The notes: generated from the letters alone by a model not told the origin. Shown: positions 34,801-43,927, counted from the stretch's first letter. The stretch is DNA of 64,000 nucleotides from an uncultured Alteromonadaceae bacterium (GCA_938085045.1 CALKGI010000168.1:1-64000), one strand, 5' to 3'. A program made the numbers and translations.

Positions 34801-34966
34801 ATCACTGGCGTTTGGCGTATTATTTGCGACTGTGGTTACCTTGGTATTGATACCTTGCTTGTACGTCTCATTGGAAGATTTTCACGAAGCCCGTGCTAGA
34901 AGAAAGCAACGTAAAGAAGCTGGTAAGGCTGATTTAGCACAAGGCGTAACCGAGGCTAAGACATAA
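31802..34966 (+). CDS. RND efflux pump, inner-membrane permease
   Basis: A 1054-residue proton-driven pump of the HAE-RND type, trimeric in the inner membrane. An N-terminal helix (AANLLMIFILAGGLLTYH) leads to periplasmic pore domains with QMFPQGEFNVVRVSVGYPGA. Two blocks of five membrane helices include the proton-relay aspartates in ILVLGIVVDDAIVIGES (about residues 395-412) and a related VVNDSLVMVDFVND in the second block. The ATG follows GAGGAAT. The substrate is unknown. Five loose copies of a GGTCATA-like decamer lie just downstream (34967-35015). Confidence 0.9.
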   Translation: MDNANKGLIAWFARNSVAANLLMIFILAGGLLTYHTVINKQMFPQGEFNVVRVSVGYPGAAPQEVEEGITIKIEEALKSMQGVERLTTYSNRNSSTTSILIEDSYDVQEMLNEIKAAIDSISTFPDGMEPPRVERVKRRQEVMYISLYGDLSNRQLKELGRQIHDEIQALPLISISEFYSGLAYEIGIEISKEKLREYNLSFNDVANAVRNSSANRSAGQIKAENGYISLRVENQAYTGIEFESLPLLSLADGTQVLVGDVATVHDDFTEGIQFSKFNGKNSTTFFIGASKDQSITDVARVMDRFVAKKQLELPEGVELETWVDMTYYLNGRLNMMIDNMKTGGLLVFFMLAMFLRLRLAFWVMMGLPIAFLGTIMILPMEFVNVTINVLSLFGFILVLGIVVDDAIVIGESIHTEIEEQGPGIDNVVRGAKRVAMPATFGVLTTVAAFIPMILSDGPTAAFPQAIGFVVVFCLLFSLIESKLILPAHLANMKVDKPNPRNPMYRFRAKVDGGLKIFINKYYKPMLEKAIHYRYAVMMAFIGVLLISLGMFAGGVVRFVGTPKVPHDFPQIEIEMNISSSEKSTLYAVRAVEKMVFAVDAQVTKEYGRPMMSDMQVSLRSRTSARVQVKLVDPELRPIGTFELSDKWRDAMPVIPGVKTLTIRDNIFGDASEDADISFRLNGNDAKQLKAAAVELKAKLKSLNGVGDINDSMQSSTEEVQLVLKPLAYSLGLNLSNVAAQVSFGFYGIEAQRIIRLGEEIKVMIRYPKSQRNSISQVNHTLIKTPDGTEVPLSEIAQINIVEGVSGIRREDGKRTLSVWASVNTAIGEPLTITKEIRDTYLPEMLKSYPRITSEVSGNIQAEIESQDSQIRDFMLTLLLIYALLAIPLKSYSQPFIIMSVIPFGVIGAMFGHIILGMDMSSLSIFGIIAAAGVVVNDSLVMVDFVNDTRKQGISTKVAVVMAGMRRFRAIMLTSVTTFMGLVPIIMETSLQAQIVIPMAVSLAFGVLFATVVTLVLIPCLYVSLEDFHEARARRKQRKEAGKADLAQGVTEAKT

Positions 34967-35141
34967 CTAAGGTCATATAAGGTTATAGCTAAGGTCATAG
35001 CTTAGGTCATGGTTAAGACACAGCTCGATAGATTGCTCTTCAATGGTAAGTAGGTTATCGTTATATCAATAATGCAAACTTGCATCGGCTTGATAAAAGT
35101 CGGTGCAAAGACCCGCAATTTTCGCTCTGAAAGAGGATTGA

Positions 35142-36002
35142 ATGTCGTCACTTAATTTACCCAGTCATGCTGTTTCTACTCATTGGTTGTCAGGCCATAT
35201 CAATCACCCACAAATCATATTATTTGATGCCAGCTTGGGCGTACCAGGTGGCAAGCCCATTACCGAAATGGCCGTTCAAATTGGCAATGCTCAATTTTTT
35301 GATATCAATAAAGTTTGTGACCCAGACAATTCGCTACCCCACATGATGCCCAGCACTGAACAATTCACCGAACAGGTGCAGCAAATGGGCGTCAATCAAG
35401 ACAGCGTCATAGTGGTATATGACGATAAAGGCATTTTTTCTAGCGCCAGAGTCTGGTGGATGTTTAAATCAATGGGCTTTGAACAAGTCGCGGTACTTGA
35501 TGGCGGTTTACCAGCGTGGATAAAGGCCGGTTATGACGTTGATAGAACCCCAACAGCAGTGCAGCGCACGCGAGGGGATTTTACAGCGGCTCATACGGAA
35601 GGTTTTTTCTGCGATGTAGAACGTGTGATGACTGGTTTGTCGGACCCTAGAATTAACGTTCTAGATGCCCGTTCGGCCAAACGTTTTTCGGGCGAAGAAA
35701 AAGATCCTCGTCCAGGAGTGCGCAGCGGACATATGCCGGGCGCAATCAACCTGCATTATGCCGAGTTGTTTGAGGCCGATGGGGTAAACGCAGGGCTGCT
35801 AAAATCAAAAGAACAGATGGCGTTGTTATTCAACCGCTTAAGCCCCCATCATAGGGCGTTAATATTCAGCTGTGGTTCTGGCGTAACCGCCTGTATCTTG
35901 GCGCTTGCAGCCACGATACTCAACCACAACGAAATCTCTGTTTATGATGGTTCGTGGAGCGAGTGGGGGAGTGTTCCCGAGTGTCCTGTGGTTTATACCT
36001 GA
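35142..36002 (+). CDS. Sulfurtransferase (3-mercaptopyruvate type, SseA-like)
   Basis: A 286-residue two-domain rhodanese. The first, inactive domain has VVYDDKGIFSSARVWWMF, and the second has the active loop CGSGVTAC (about residues 246-253), the CGSGxTA form typical of mercaptopyruvate sulfurtransferases rather than thiosulfate ones. LDARSAKRFSG...RPGVRSGHMPGAINL is also diagnostic. It moves sulfane sulfur from 3-mercaptopyruvate to thiol or cyanide acceptors. The ATG follows AGAGGA. It sits alone between an RND operon and engB. Confidence 0.87.
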   Translation: MSSLNLPSHAVSTHWLSGHINHPQIILFDASLGVPGGKPITEMAVQIGNAQFFDINKVCDPDNSLPHMMPSTEQFTEQVQQMGVNQDSVIVVYDDKGIFSSARVWWMFKSMGFEQVAVLDGGLPAWIKAGYDVDRTPTAVQRTRGDFTAAHTEGFFCDVERVMTGLSDPRINVLDARSAKRFSGEEKDPRPGVRSGHMPGAINLHYAELFEADGVNAGLLKSKEQMALLFNRLSPHHRALIFSCGSGVTACILALAATILNHNEISVYDGSWSEWGSVPECPVVYT

Positions 36003-36050
36003 AAAGCCGATATTGCTAGCACCGCTAATCTGTAATTAGCTAATGTGGAG

Positions 36051-36088
36051 GATGGGTTAGGCGTAAGCGAAGCTAGCCGTAACCCATC
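36051..36088. repeat. Extragenic palindrome GATGGGTTA / TAACCCATC, copy 1
   Basis: GATGGGTTA (36051-36059) and TAACCCATC (36080-36088) form a nine-base perfect stem. A second copy with a different loop lies at 50568-50601. It falls between the convergent sulfurtransferase and engB genes. Confidence 0.7.
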
Positions 36089-36146
36089 GGGCCCTAGCCG
36101 CAGTCAAAGACAGTCTCTGTATTGTAAGCGTCCTACGTGTTATCAA

Positions 36147-36794
36147 TCAGGTATTGGCATCGCCTTCAACACCAGCACCATCTTCAACTGGCACAGCGCC
36201 AAACCACAAATCCAACGTTTGAGCCAATTCATTAACCCCAGTGCCTTTAAGTGACGAAAAGGCATGAACAGTCACATCGCCTTCAAAGCTTTTGGCGGCT
36301 TGTCGAATCTTAGTGACTTCTTGCTTGCGTTTACCTTGCTTGAGCTTGTCGGCTTTGGTGAGCAAAATAAGCACCGGAATTTCATTATCTACAGCCCAAA
36401 AAACCAGGTCTTGATCAAGCTCTTTGAGAGGATGGCGGATATCCATCAACACCACTAACCCCTTGAGACTATCTCGGTTTTGCAGGTATTCGCCCAAAGA
36501 TTTTTGCCATTTTTTCTTCATTTCAATCGGCACTTTGGCAAAACCATAACCGGGCAGGTCAATCAGGCGGCGATTTTCACGAATATCAAACACATTAATA
36601 AGCTGGGTACGACCGGGGGTTTTACTGGTGCGGGCCAGCTTTTGATTGGTGAGGGTATTTAACGCACTCGATTTACCAGCGTTAGAACGCCCAGCAAAAG
36701 CCACCTCAATACCATCGTCATCGGGCATGGCTCTAATATCCGGTGCACTAGTAACAAAAGTCGCTACCTGATAGTTAATCAATGATTTGGTCAC
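36147..36794 (-). CDS. engB: Ribosome biogenesis GTPase EngB (YihA/YsxC)
   Basis: A 215-residue GTPase needed for 50S subunit assembly. The G motifs are complete: G1 [10 protein letters not shown]2 TPGRTQ, G3 DLPGYG, G4 TKADKL and G5 FSSLKGTG. The opening [28 protein letters not shown] is the usual EngB N-terminus, beginning here with GTG at 36794. The C-terminus has a short acidic extension (about 15 residues) beyond the fold. It is a core gene, so this part of the window is chromosome. Confidence 0.95.
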   Translation of the reverse strand: MTKSLINYQVATFVTSAPDIRAMPDDDGIEVAFAGRSNAGKSSALNTLTNQKLARTSKTPGRTQLINVFDIRENRRLIDLPGYGFAKVPIEMKKKWQKSLGEYLQNRDSLKGLVVLMDIRHPLKELDQDLVFWAVDNEIPVLILLTKADKLKQGKRKQEVTKIRQAAKSFEGDVTVHAFSSLKGTGVNELAQTLDLWFGAVPVEDGAGVEGDANT

Positions 36795-36900
36795 AGTAAA
36801 ATTCCGCTAAAAAGTTAAGGCAATTAAATTGCGGCCATTCTAACTCAAAGTGCAGGGGAATACGATGGGGCGTAGATTGCATTATGGGTTAAGTTCCTCG

Positions 36901-36923
36901 TACGGCGCGCAGAGCGCACCGTA
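36901..36923. repeat. Extragenic palindrome TACGGCGCGC / GCGCACCGTA
   Basis: A ten-base stem with one mismatch and the loop AGA, of the same GGTGCGC-type family as 26195 and 38201. It lies between the engB start and the stop of the first TonB-C gene. Confidence 0.55.
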
Positions 36924-36950
36924 TACACTTGTAAAAGCTAAGGAGGAAAT

Positions 36951-37997
36951 CTAAATACTCTTGGGCAACTCAACAATATCAAATGCGGTTTCTTTAGCCC
37001 CGTAAACATATAAAGAGCATTCTCCCCAAGATTCAGGGATTGTCCAAGAACTGTCGGCTGCGTAACTAAACGTGTTTTGTTTGTTTTCGCAGTAAACTTT
37101 AATCTTGTCGACCTGACCGTTGATTTTACTTAGTTCAAACTGGTTGCGAGCCAGTTTGTACTGGGCAAAACCGCGCTCGCCAATGGTTGCAGGCACCGAG
37201 AATACTTTTTCACTGTCGATTAAAGCCGTGATCTTTTGCTGATACGGTTTGAGGCGTTCTAGCGTTTTCTGATTATTTTCGGTTTTTTCGATCGTGGCGT
37301 AAGTCGATAGCGCTTCAGCCAGTAAGTTTTGTTTTAACTCCAATATGAAAATATTGTCCAATATTGATAGTTGAGATTCATCGACTACACCTGATATTCG
37401 ATAAATAGAACGATTGAAATTGATCAAAGCATTTTTCTCATCACCGAGGTACTGGTGATAATAACCTTTGAGTTGCCAAAACAACTTATCTTCATAAAGA
37501 GTGAATTTTTTTGATTCACTCAAACCATCCAACAATTGGCCGGCTTGCTCATAATCTTTGGTTTCAAAGGCGGCCAGTATCTTTTTATATTTGCTTCTGA
37601 ACCTGCCAGTAACACCGGGTGGTTTACCATCCCGATCTATAGAGTAGTCGAGTTGAATACTATTGACGCACTGCTGGATGGCATTGCCATTTTTGTCGAT
37701 AGCTGGGGTGTATTGCCACTTCTTGATGGCATTCATTGCCGACTTTTCAAATGATTTACGACCTGACGAATCAATTACAAAAGCGTTACTTACCGAGCCA
37801 TCGGGTTCAATAACATAGCTTAACTTCACCCAGCCTTCATGGCCTCTGCGGACTTCCGATGTGGGATATTTGGGTGCAACACGTTTAAGGGGTTCTGCAC
37901 GAACAATAGATTCGATCAATTTTGATGAGGGTTCAGGTACATCGGCATAAACCGAAGTGCTGAGTAAACTAGACAATATTAATAATTTGATTTTCAT
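36951..37997 (-). CDS. Exported TonB C-terminal domain protein with TPR-like region (paralogue 1)
   Basis: A 348-residue exported protein. The start at 37997 follows AAGGA and gives a clean signal peptide (MKIKLLILSSLLSTSVYA). Residues 35-125 form a TonB-C-like domain (PKYPTSEVRRGHEGWVKLSY...IEPDGSVSNAFVIDSS), here without the membrane anchor and Pro-rich linker of true TonB. The middle (about 145-270) is helical and TPR-like. The C-terminal 80 residues (VPATIGERGFAQYKLARNQ) contain two Cys that may pair. It may interact with the envelope or cell-wall machinery. A paralogue is encoded next to it. Confidence 0.7.
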   Translation of the reverse strand: MKIKLLILSSLLSTSVYADVPEPSSKLIESIVRAEPLKRVAPKYPTSEVRRGHEGWVKLSYVIEPDGSVSNAFVIDSSGRKSFEKSAMNAIKKWQYTPAIDKNGNAIQQCVNSIQLDYSIDRDGKPPGVTGRFRSKYKKILAAFETKDYEQAGQLLDGLSESKKFTLYEDKLFWQLKGYYHQYLGDEKNALINFNRSIYRISGVVDESQLSILDNIFILELKQNLLAEALSTYATIEKTENNQKTLERLKPYQQKITALIDSEKVFSVPATIGERGFAQYKLARNQFELSKINGQVDKIKVYCENKQNTFSYAADSSWTIPESWGECSLYVYGAKETAFDIVELPKSI

Positions 37998-38200
37998 AGG
38001 GTCTTCCTTGTTATTCAAAGGGGCTTCCCACAAACAGGGGTTAGCGCACGAGTAATCTATCAAAATAAGCCGAGAATGCAAAGGCGCTATTTTCAGCGCT
38101 GAGTTTATCTTACAGATGAATTAATAGACAAGGATTTTCCCGCGTCGATACAAAATGTCGCTAATTCGATACATAGAGACACCAAGTTGGAAAAGGGTTA

Positions 38201-38221
38201 GGGGTGCGCGGTGCGCACCCC
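38201..38221. repeat. Extragenic palindrome GGGGTGCGC / GCGCACCCC
   Basis: A nine-base perfect stem with the loop GGT between the two TonB-C paralogue genes. It is the best member of the GGTGCGC family in the window. Confidence 0.7.
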
Positions 38222-38249
38222 ATATTTAGACTTAACGGAGAACATAAAA

Positions 38250-39314
38250 TTAAATATTCTTCGGTAATTCAACAATATTAAACGCGGTATCTTTGTTACC
38301 AAAAACATACAATGAGCATTTACCCCAAGATTCAGGGATTGTCCATGCGCTGTCGGCTGCATAGCTAAAGGTGTTTAGTTTGTTGTCGCAAAGCACAGTG
38401 ATTTTGTCTACTTGACCTTGAACTTTGCCTATCTGAAACTGACTACGGGCCAGCTTGTACTGTGCGAATCCTCGTTCACCTATGGTTGCGGGCACTGCGA
38501 AAACTTTGTCACCGTTAACTACGGCATTGACTTTTTGTTGGTACGATTTGAAGCGTTCTACCGTTTTCTCACTGCCTTGCGTTTTTTCAAGCTTTTGGTA
38601 AGTTAACAGCGCGTCGGCGAATAGGTTTTGCTTAAGCTCTAAAATGAAAATATTGCTGAGTAACGTCAGTGCAAATTCGTCTTTTGAGTACTTGGGGTTC
38701 GAAGATGCCCGCTTAAAATTCGCTAAAGCGGTTTTATCATCACCGGTATACTGCGCTTGATAGCCTCTGAGCTGCCAGTATTGTCTGTCTTCATACAGCG
38801 AGAAGCGTTTCATATTGCTCATATCAACCAGCAGTTTTTCAGACTTTTCATAATCTTTGGCATCAAAAGCGGCTTGAATTTTTTTGTATCTTCCTCTGAA
38901 TCGACCAGAAGCACCTTCTGGTTTGCCACCGTTTCTTAAAGTGAAATCTAAGCGAAGGCTGTTCACACATTTTTGAATGGCGTTGCCGTTTTCGTCAACA
39001 ACAGGCTCGAATTTCCACTGATTTAAGGCTTTGAGCGCTGAGCCTTCAAAATCTTTGAAACCTGATGAGTCGGTGACAAAGGCATTACTGACAGAACCAT
39101 CGGGTTCGATAGCATAACTTAAGCTAACCCAGCCTTCATGGCCCCTACGCAGAGCGGAATTGGGGTAATCTGGTTCGACACGAAGGATAGGTTTAGCCAA
39201 GTCAGTCGATTCAATTAATTTTGAAGAGGGCACAGGTACTGATTTTCCAGCGTACACCGAAGTACTGAGCAAGCCTGATACTATTAACGGCAATAGGAGT
39301 GATTTAGATTTCAT
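38250..39314 (-). CDS. Exported TonB C-terminal domain protein with TPR-like region (paralogue 2)
   Basis: A 354-residue close paralogue of the preceding protein, with the same plan: signal peptide (MKSKSLLLPLIVSGLLSTSVYA), TonB-C domain (VEPDYPNSALRRGHEGWVSLSY), helical middle and a conserved end (VPATIGERGFAQYKLARSQ). The start at 39314 follows AAGGA. Long identical phrases (RRGHEGWV, IEPDGSVSNAFV, SYAADS.WTIPESWG) show a tandem duplication within the lineage. The two genes are separated by 250 bases and a palindrome, so each may have its own promoter. Confidence 0.7.
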   Translation of the reverse strand: MKSKSLLLPLIVSGLLSTSVYAGKSVPVPSSKLIESTDLAKPILRVEPDYPNSALRRGHEGWVSLSYAIEPDGSVSNAFVTDSSGFKDFEGSALKALNQWKFEPVVDENGNAIQKCVNSLRLDFTLRNGGKPEGASGRFRGRYKKIQAAFDAKDYEKSEKLLVDMSNMKRFSLYEDRQYWQLRGYQAQYTGDDKTALANFKRASSNPKYSKDEFALTLLSNIFILELKQNLFADALLTYQKLEKTQGSEKTVERFKSYQQKVNAVVNGDKVFAVPATIGERGFAQYKLARSQFQIGKVQGQVDKITVLCDNKLNTFSYAADSAWTIPESWGKCSLYVFGNKDTAFNIVELPKNI

Positions 39315-39556
39315 AGGAGGTTCCTTAATATTTATTTGAATTGTTAACTCCAAGGGATTTGAAGTCTATCAAAACCAACTGATAATGGTAAAGCGCAAAT
39401 TCGATGGGTCAGTGTATCTTGACGGCCAATAAACAAACAACGAATTTCAATCAAAGCTACAAAACACCTAAAAGCTGATACATAAAGAGCTGGTTTCGAG
39501 GCGTTAATCTGATACATTTAAAGGGGTTACAGTAAACAACGGGTGAGGGAGGTTAT

Positions 39557-42500
39557 TTGTTAAAAACAATGAGGATTAATGCGCATTTGCGTTTTATGCA
39601 GTGCTTGGCATGTTGTGCTGTGCTTATGAGCCTTTTATATCCCGTGTCTGTAATCGCGTCTATTTTGGTCAACCCGGGTCCTGTGGTCGAGAAAATTGAA
39701 AAAATCGCCGGACAAACACCCAAAGGCATCAAAACGCTCATTCAAGACCAATCAGGTTTTATGTGGCTGGCGACCAGCGAAGGGTTATTGCGATTTGACG
39801 GTCATTCAGTTAAACGTTTTGTTCATGATGTTAATAATCCTAAGTCACTGGCCCATAACGATATTCGCGGCATTGTTGAAGACAATAACGGTTACTTGTG
39901 GTTAATTACCAGAGGTGGAGGCTTAAGTCGTTTTACGCTAAAAACTGAACAATTCGATAATTTTGCCCATGTTCAGGGCGATATCACTACGCTCGACAGT
40001 AATCAGCTCAATGCCATTGCACTGGGCGACAACAATACTTTATGGATTGGCTCTAATCAGGGCATTAACCACTTTGACCGTACCACCTTAAAAAATAGTC
40101 GCTTCAATTCAGCCCTACAGCCGGGCGATGAAGCCGTGCGCGAGAATATAGACAAAATATTTGAGGATAAGCAACAGCGGTTGTGGTTTTCGCAGCGGCG
40201 TAAAGGGCTTTACCTGTATAACCCACAAAGCCAAAAGACCCAGCATTTTCAACATGATGCCAAAGACCTACACAGCCTTGACGCCAACATGGTTAGCGCC
40301 ATTTACCAGTCATCAGATGACAATATTTGGATTGGCACCTCGGTAAGTATCAATCGTTTCAATGCGGCTGCCTTTAATTTCGACCGCTTTGCCATACCAC
40401 TCAAAGAAAACAATAAGGTCAATCACGCCTCAGTCACTCGAATTTTTGAAGACGCTAACTTTGATATTTGGATAGGCACCTTTTATAACGGCGTGAGTTT
40501 GTTAAAAGCTGGCAGTCAAAACATTGTTAACCTAAATCAGTCTACCAAGCTCAAAGACAGCTTTGACGCGCTGCATATTAACGATATTTTTCAAGACCGT
40601 AGTGGCATATTATGGTTTGTTACCCCCAGAAAAGGTTTGGTTAAACTCAACCCCACAGCGATGAATTTTGCCCATAGATTAGTTAAGACCAAGGCGGCGA
40701 CTATCACCGCACTATTTGCTGACAGTAAAGGCGTTTTGTGGCTGGCGTCTCAAGGTAACCTCTACGCTCAGCAGCCCGATGCGCAAAGTGTTGAGCTAAT
40801 GGCGCAAAATGTTGGCCAAATTGAACAGCTTTATGAGAGTGAAAGCCATCACATTGTTTTTTACGTTAAAGACCAAGGTTATGTTAATTTTGACCCGCAA
40901 ACAAAACAGACCTCGCAATATAAAGGCGAGTATACCGGCGCTAATCCAGTAATGCCCGCTTCAATCCCGGTACGGATTGCGGGCACAGTGAATGTCAGCA
41001 TTGCCGATAAACAAGGGGTTTTGTGGCTGGGCACAAACACCGGATTGGTTCGCTTTGACCCAACTACCAACAAAACCACCACTTTTGGCCTGTTACAGGG
41101 GTTACGATTGGACTCGATAACCATGGGCACTATTTTGCCCTCGGGCGACGTTGTGATGGCAGGTAGTGCAGGGTTGGTGCGTTTTTCGCCGCAAAAGTCA
41201 GTGATATCCGGCGCTGCTAATACTGCAAAAGGCACCATAATGTTGTCTGATTTCAAACTGTTTAGCCAGTCGGTGCCATTACAATCTCAAGACGCCAGTT
41301 CACCGCTGGTTACCACCATCAACAAAACTGACGCCATTACGTTGTCGTACCAACAAAACTGGTTTTCTATCGCGTTTGCTAGCAGCTTTTATCAACAGGG
41401 CGAACAACAGCGATACGCTTTTAAAATGCAGGGCTTGTCTGAGCAATGGATTGAAACGGATGGCAATAATCGTATTGCCAACTTTACCTCGATAGCCCCG
41501 GGAGAATACGTTTTTAAAGTCAAAGTCGCCAAACCTGATGGCCGCTGGCACGATAATATTCGTTCACTTAATATCTCTATTACTCCGCCTTGGTGGCAAA
41601 CCAAACTGGCATACTTTTTATATATTGTTGCAGCGCTGGCGTTAATTGCGCTGTTTAACTCTTTGCGTACACGGCAACTAAGGCATCGTGCTACTAGGCT
41701 TGAAAAAGGCATTGAAGAACGCACCATTGAACTACGCCAACGCGCCGATACTATCGCCGGATTACTCGATGACAAAGACCGCTTAATTGCCAACATATCA
41801 CACGAGTTTAGAACACCGTTGACGTTGATCCTCGGCCCGTTAGCGGCTCAGATAAAAGCCGCCAGCAATGAACAATCCCAAGCGCAATTATCACTGGCAC
41901 AAGCCAATGCTCATCGTTTACTGGCGATGGTCGACCAATTGCTCGACATGGCTCGATTAAAAGACTTGCCCTCATCGAGCAAACAGCGCAAAGACGTGGC
42001 TAAAGTCTGCCAGTTTTTGGTGGGCTCGTTTACGCCACTGGCGCAAAATCGTGATATGGATTTACGGTTTGACAGTCATTTGACCCAAGCGATTCACGTC
42101 AACATGCAGCCCGATGGGTTAGAAAAAATTCTCTCTAATTTACTAACTAACGCGTTTAAATATTCAGGTGATAACACTCAAATTACCCTTGCTGTTACTA
42201 AATCAAAGGCGCTTGTTGAGATAAGCGTTAAAGACACTGGGCAGGGCATCAGTGAGCCAGATCAAAAGCAAATTTTCAAACGTTTCATTCGACTTAAAAA
42301 CAGTGCCGCCTACGTGCCCGGTGCCGGTATTGGATTGGCACTGGTTAAAGATTTGGTTGAACAGCATGAAGGTAACATCACAGTACACAGTGTTGTCGGC
42401 CAAGGCAGCACGTTTACTGTGGTATTGCCGATATCTAGCAGCAATCAAAGCGATAGCGAAGTGAACGAATCTGTGGTGATCTCGGCGGTAGAGCAGGTTA

Positions 42501-43426
42501 ATTCGAGTCAGCGTGAAGCGCTGACGGTTATTGAGCCATCTGAAAGTGAGTTAGACGACAGTGACAAAATCAATATCTTGGTGATAGAAGACAATCAAGA
42601 CATGCGCCAATACATAGTGTCGTGCCTTGGCGAGCGTTACTTGTGTGCACAAGCAGGTGACGGTGAAGAGGGGGTTGAAATGGCCCGAAAAAACCTGCCT
42701 GACTTAATTGTATCTGATGTCATGATGCCAAAAATGGATGGTTTTGAAGTCACTCAAACCCTTAAGAACGACCAAGCAACCAGTCACATTCCAATCATAC
42801 TACTTACCGCACGAGGCGACAGCGACAGCCGCATGAAAGGTTGGTCGCAAAGGGCTGACGAATTCCTTGAAAAACCGTTTAACACCATCGAACTATTGGC
42901 TAGAATCGACAATCTGCTGGCCATTCGCCGCCTGTTGCAACTGCGTTTTCAAGGAGAGTTTTCTAAGTTGGAGGCTGTAGTTGCAAGTAATTCAGAAAAG
43001 AATGCACAAAAGGGTGTAGAAAAGGGTGTAGAAAAGAGTGTAGAACAGACTGAAGTACCAGAGCAACAGCTCGTACAGACACCCGAACAAGCTCCGCCTG
43101 TTAACTTAGTGCATCAGGCTTTCGTTGAGCAGGCCAATCAAGTGCTTGAAAAATACTACGCCGATGAAAAGTTTGATGTCAGCCTGTTTGCCTCTGAAAT
43201 GGCGTTAAGCAGCCGTCAATTGGGCAGAAAGCTCAAAGCGCTGCTAGACATGACGCCTGCCGAGGCAATGCGTAACTTTCGCCTCAAAAAAGCCGCCGAA
43301 CAACTCAGTCAGGGCGTATCGCCAAGCGTGGTTTCTCACAAAGTTGGGTTTGGTACGCATTCTTATTTCACTCAATGTTTTAAAGCCAAATACGACTGCA
43401 ATCCTTCGGACTATTTTAAAGGATAA
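39557..43426 (+). CDS. Hybrid two-component sensor/AraC regulator (HTCS) with beta-propeller sensor
   Basis: A 1289-residue one-protein signalling system. An N-terminal signal/anchor is followed by repeated propeller units (GFMWLATSEGLLRFDG, GYLWLITRGGGLSRF, NTLWIGSNQGINHF and others) to about residue 550, a Y_Y_Y-type domain, a membrane helix (about 683-703), an H-box NISHEFRTPLTLILGPL (about 746-762), HATPase (DTGQGIS, GAGIGLALVK), a receiver with LIVSDVMMPKMDG (about 1053) and a C-terminal AraC HTH (about 1190-1289). Such proteins sense periplasmic ligands, often glycans. The start is TTG after GGGAGG; an ATG four codons later is possible. It points toward the lanthipeptide operon and could regulate it, but nothing proves that. 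Confidence 0.88.
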   Translation: MLKTMRINAHLRFMQCLACCAVLMSLLYPVSVIASILVNPGPVVEKIEKIAGQTPKGIKTLIQDQSGFMWLATSEGLLRFDGHSVKRFVHDVNNPKSLAHNDIRGIVEDNNGYLWLITRGGGLSRFTLKTEQFDNFAHVQGDITTLDSNQLNAIALGDNNTLWIGSNQGINHFDRTTLKNSRFNSALQPGDEAVRENIDKIFEDKQQRLWFSQRRKGLYLYNPQSQKTQHFQHDAKDLHSLDANMVSAIYQSSDDNIWIGTSVSINRFNAAAFNFDRFAIPLKENNKVNHASVTRIFEDANFDIWIGTFYNGVSLLKAGSQNIVNLNQSTKLKDSFDALHINDIFQDRSGILWFVTPRKGLVKLNPTAMNFAHRLVKTKAATITALFADSKGVLWLASQGNLYAQQPDAQSVELMAQNVGQIEQLYESESHHIVFYVKDQGYVNFDPQTKQTSQYKGEYTGANPVMPASIPVRIAGTVNVSIADKQGVLWLGTNTGLVRFDPTTNKTTTFGLLQGLRLDSITMGTILPSGDVVMAGSAGLVRFSPQKSVISGAANTAKGTIMLSDFKLFSQSVPLQSQDASSPLVTTINKTDAITLSYQQNWFSIAFASSFYQQGEQQRYAFKMQGLSEQWIETDGNNRIANFTSIAPGEYVFKVKVAKPDGRWHDNIRSLNISITPPWWQTKLAYFLYIVAALALIALFNSLRTRQLRHRATRLEKGIEERTIELRQRADTIAGLLDDKDRLIANISHEFRTPLTLILGPLAAQIKAASNEQSQAQLSLAQANAHRLLAMVDQLLDMARLKDLPSSSKQRKDVAKVCQFLVGSFTPLAQNRDMDLRFDSHLTQAIHVNMQPDGLEKILSNLLTNAFKYSGDNTQITLAVTKSKALVEISVKDTGQGISEPDQKQIFKRFIRLKNSAAYVPGAGIGLALVKDLVEQHEGNITVHSVVGQGSTFTVVLPISSSNQSDSEVNESVVISAVEQVNSSQREALTVIEPSESELDDSDKINILVIEDNQDMRQYIVSCLGERYLCAQAGDGEEGVEMARKNLPDLIVSDVMMPKMDGFEVTQTLKNDQATSHIPIILLTARGDSDSRMKGWSQRADEFLEKPFNTIELLARIDNLLAIRRLLQLRFQGEFSKLEAVVASNSEKNAQKGVEKGVEKSVEQTEVPEQQLVQTPEQAPPVNLVHQAFVEQANQVLEKYYADEKFDVSLFASEMALSSRQLGRKLKALLDMTPAEAMRNFRLKKAAEQLSQGVSPSVVSHKVGFGTHSYFTQCFKAKYDCNPSDYFKG

Positions 43427-43431
43427 GAATC

Positions 43432-43457
43432 AAGGGGTCAGAGACATTGAACCCCTA
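43432..43457. repeat. Short hairpin after the hybrid sensor gene
   Basis: AGGGGT (43433-43438) pairs with ACCCCT (43451-43456) seven bases after the stop. There is no T-run. The phrase GGGGTCAGAGACATTGA resembles the GGGGTCAGG start of the 66-bp hairpins at 26305 and 29371, so it is more likely a dispersed palindrome than a terminator. Confidence 0.45.
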
Positions 43458-43512
43458 AGAATTTAATTTAAATCAAAGTCTTAAAATCAAGGGGCCATAG
43501 AGAGGCCTATTT

Positions 43513-43672
43513 ATACCAATGACATTAATTCACTGGTCTGATTTTGGGCAGCGAAAATAAGCAGTAGCAAGGCATTAATCGCCGCCACTAGTCACTCTAA
43601 TGGCAAGGTTAATAACGAAGCTAATGCTTATTTTAGCCAGCAAAATGACCAGTTAATTAATGGAGTTGGTAT
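43513..43672. mobile_element. MITE-like element with ATACCAA terminal inverted repeats, copy 1
   Basis: A 160-bp element whose ends (from ATACCAATGACATTAATTCA and the complement of TTAATTAATGGAGTTGGTAT) match over about 50 bases as an imperfect inverted repeat, including ACTGGTC, ATTTTG and AAAATAAGCA. The same ends occur at 54431-54516. There is no coding capacity. It occupies the spacer before the lanB operon. Confidence 0.7.
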
Positions 43673-43855
43673 TAACTGCTTAAGATTCAATACGGGTCTA
43701 TTTAAACGAATTATGCCAAACCATTTATGTCACTCTCAAGCCAATTATTTGTAAAAAGATGACAGTGTTTTTCTTGTTCATTTCATAACGTAATGAGTTA
43801 TAACGATTAATTTATTTCATTTAAACTTTGAAGAACCACCATAAAACCTGCGCTA

Positions 43856-43884
43856 TTGGCTCATGGGGCGAATTTGACTATACT
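43856..43884 (+). promoter_or_regulatory. Candidate sigma-70 promoter of the lanB operon
   Basis: TTGGCT (43856-43861) and TATACT (43879-43884) are separated by exactly 17 bases. Transcription would start near 43891, giving a leader of about 95 bases that contains the 14-codon upstream reading frame. Apart from this and the two palindromic elements, 43427-43985 shows no gene. Confidence 0.5.
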
Positions 43885-43927
43885 AATGCACCACAATTAC
43901 AAGCAATATAAGCTTCAGGAGTGCGTT

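Noticed and set aside
36045-36254. Small plus-strand frame after the sulfurtransferase gene
   Set aside because: It reads through the GATGGGTTA palindrome and then opposite engB, with no sign of a real protein.
43433-43456. Hairpin taken as terminator of the hybrid sensor gene
   Set aside because: No T-run, and its sequence resembles the dispersed GGGGTCAG hairpins.
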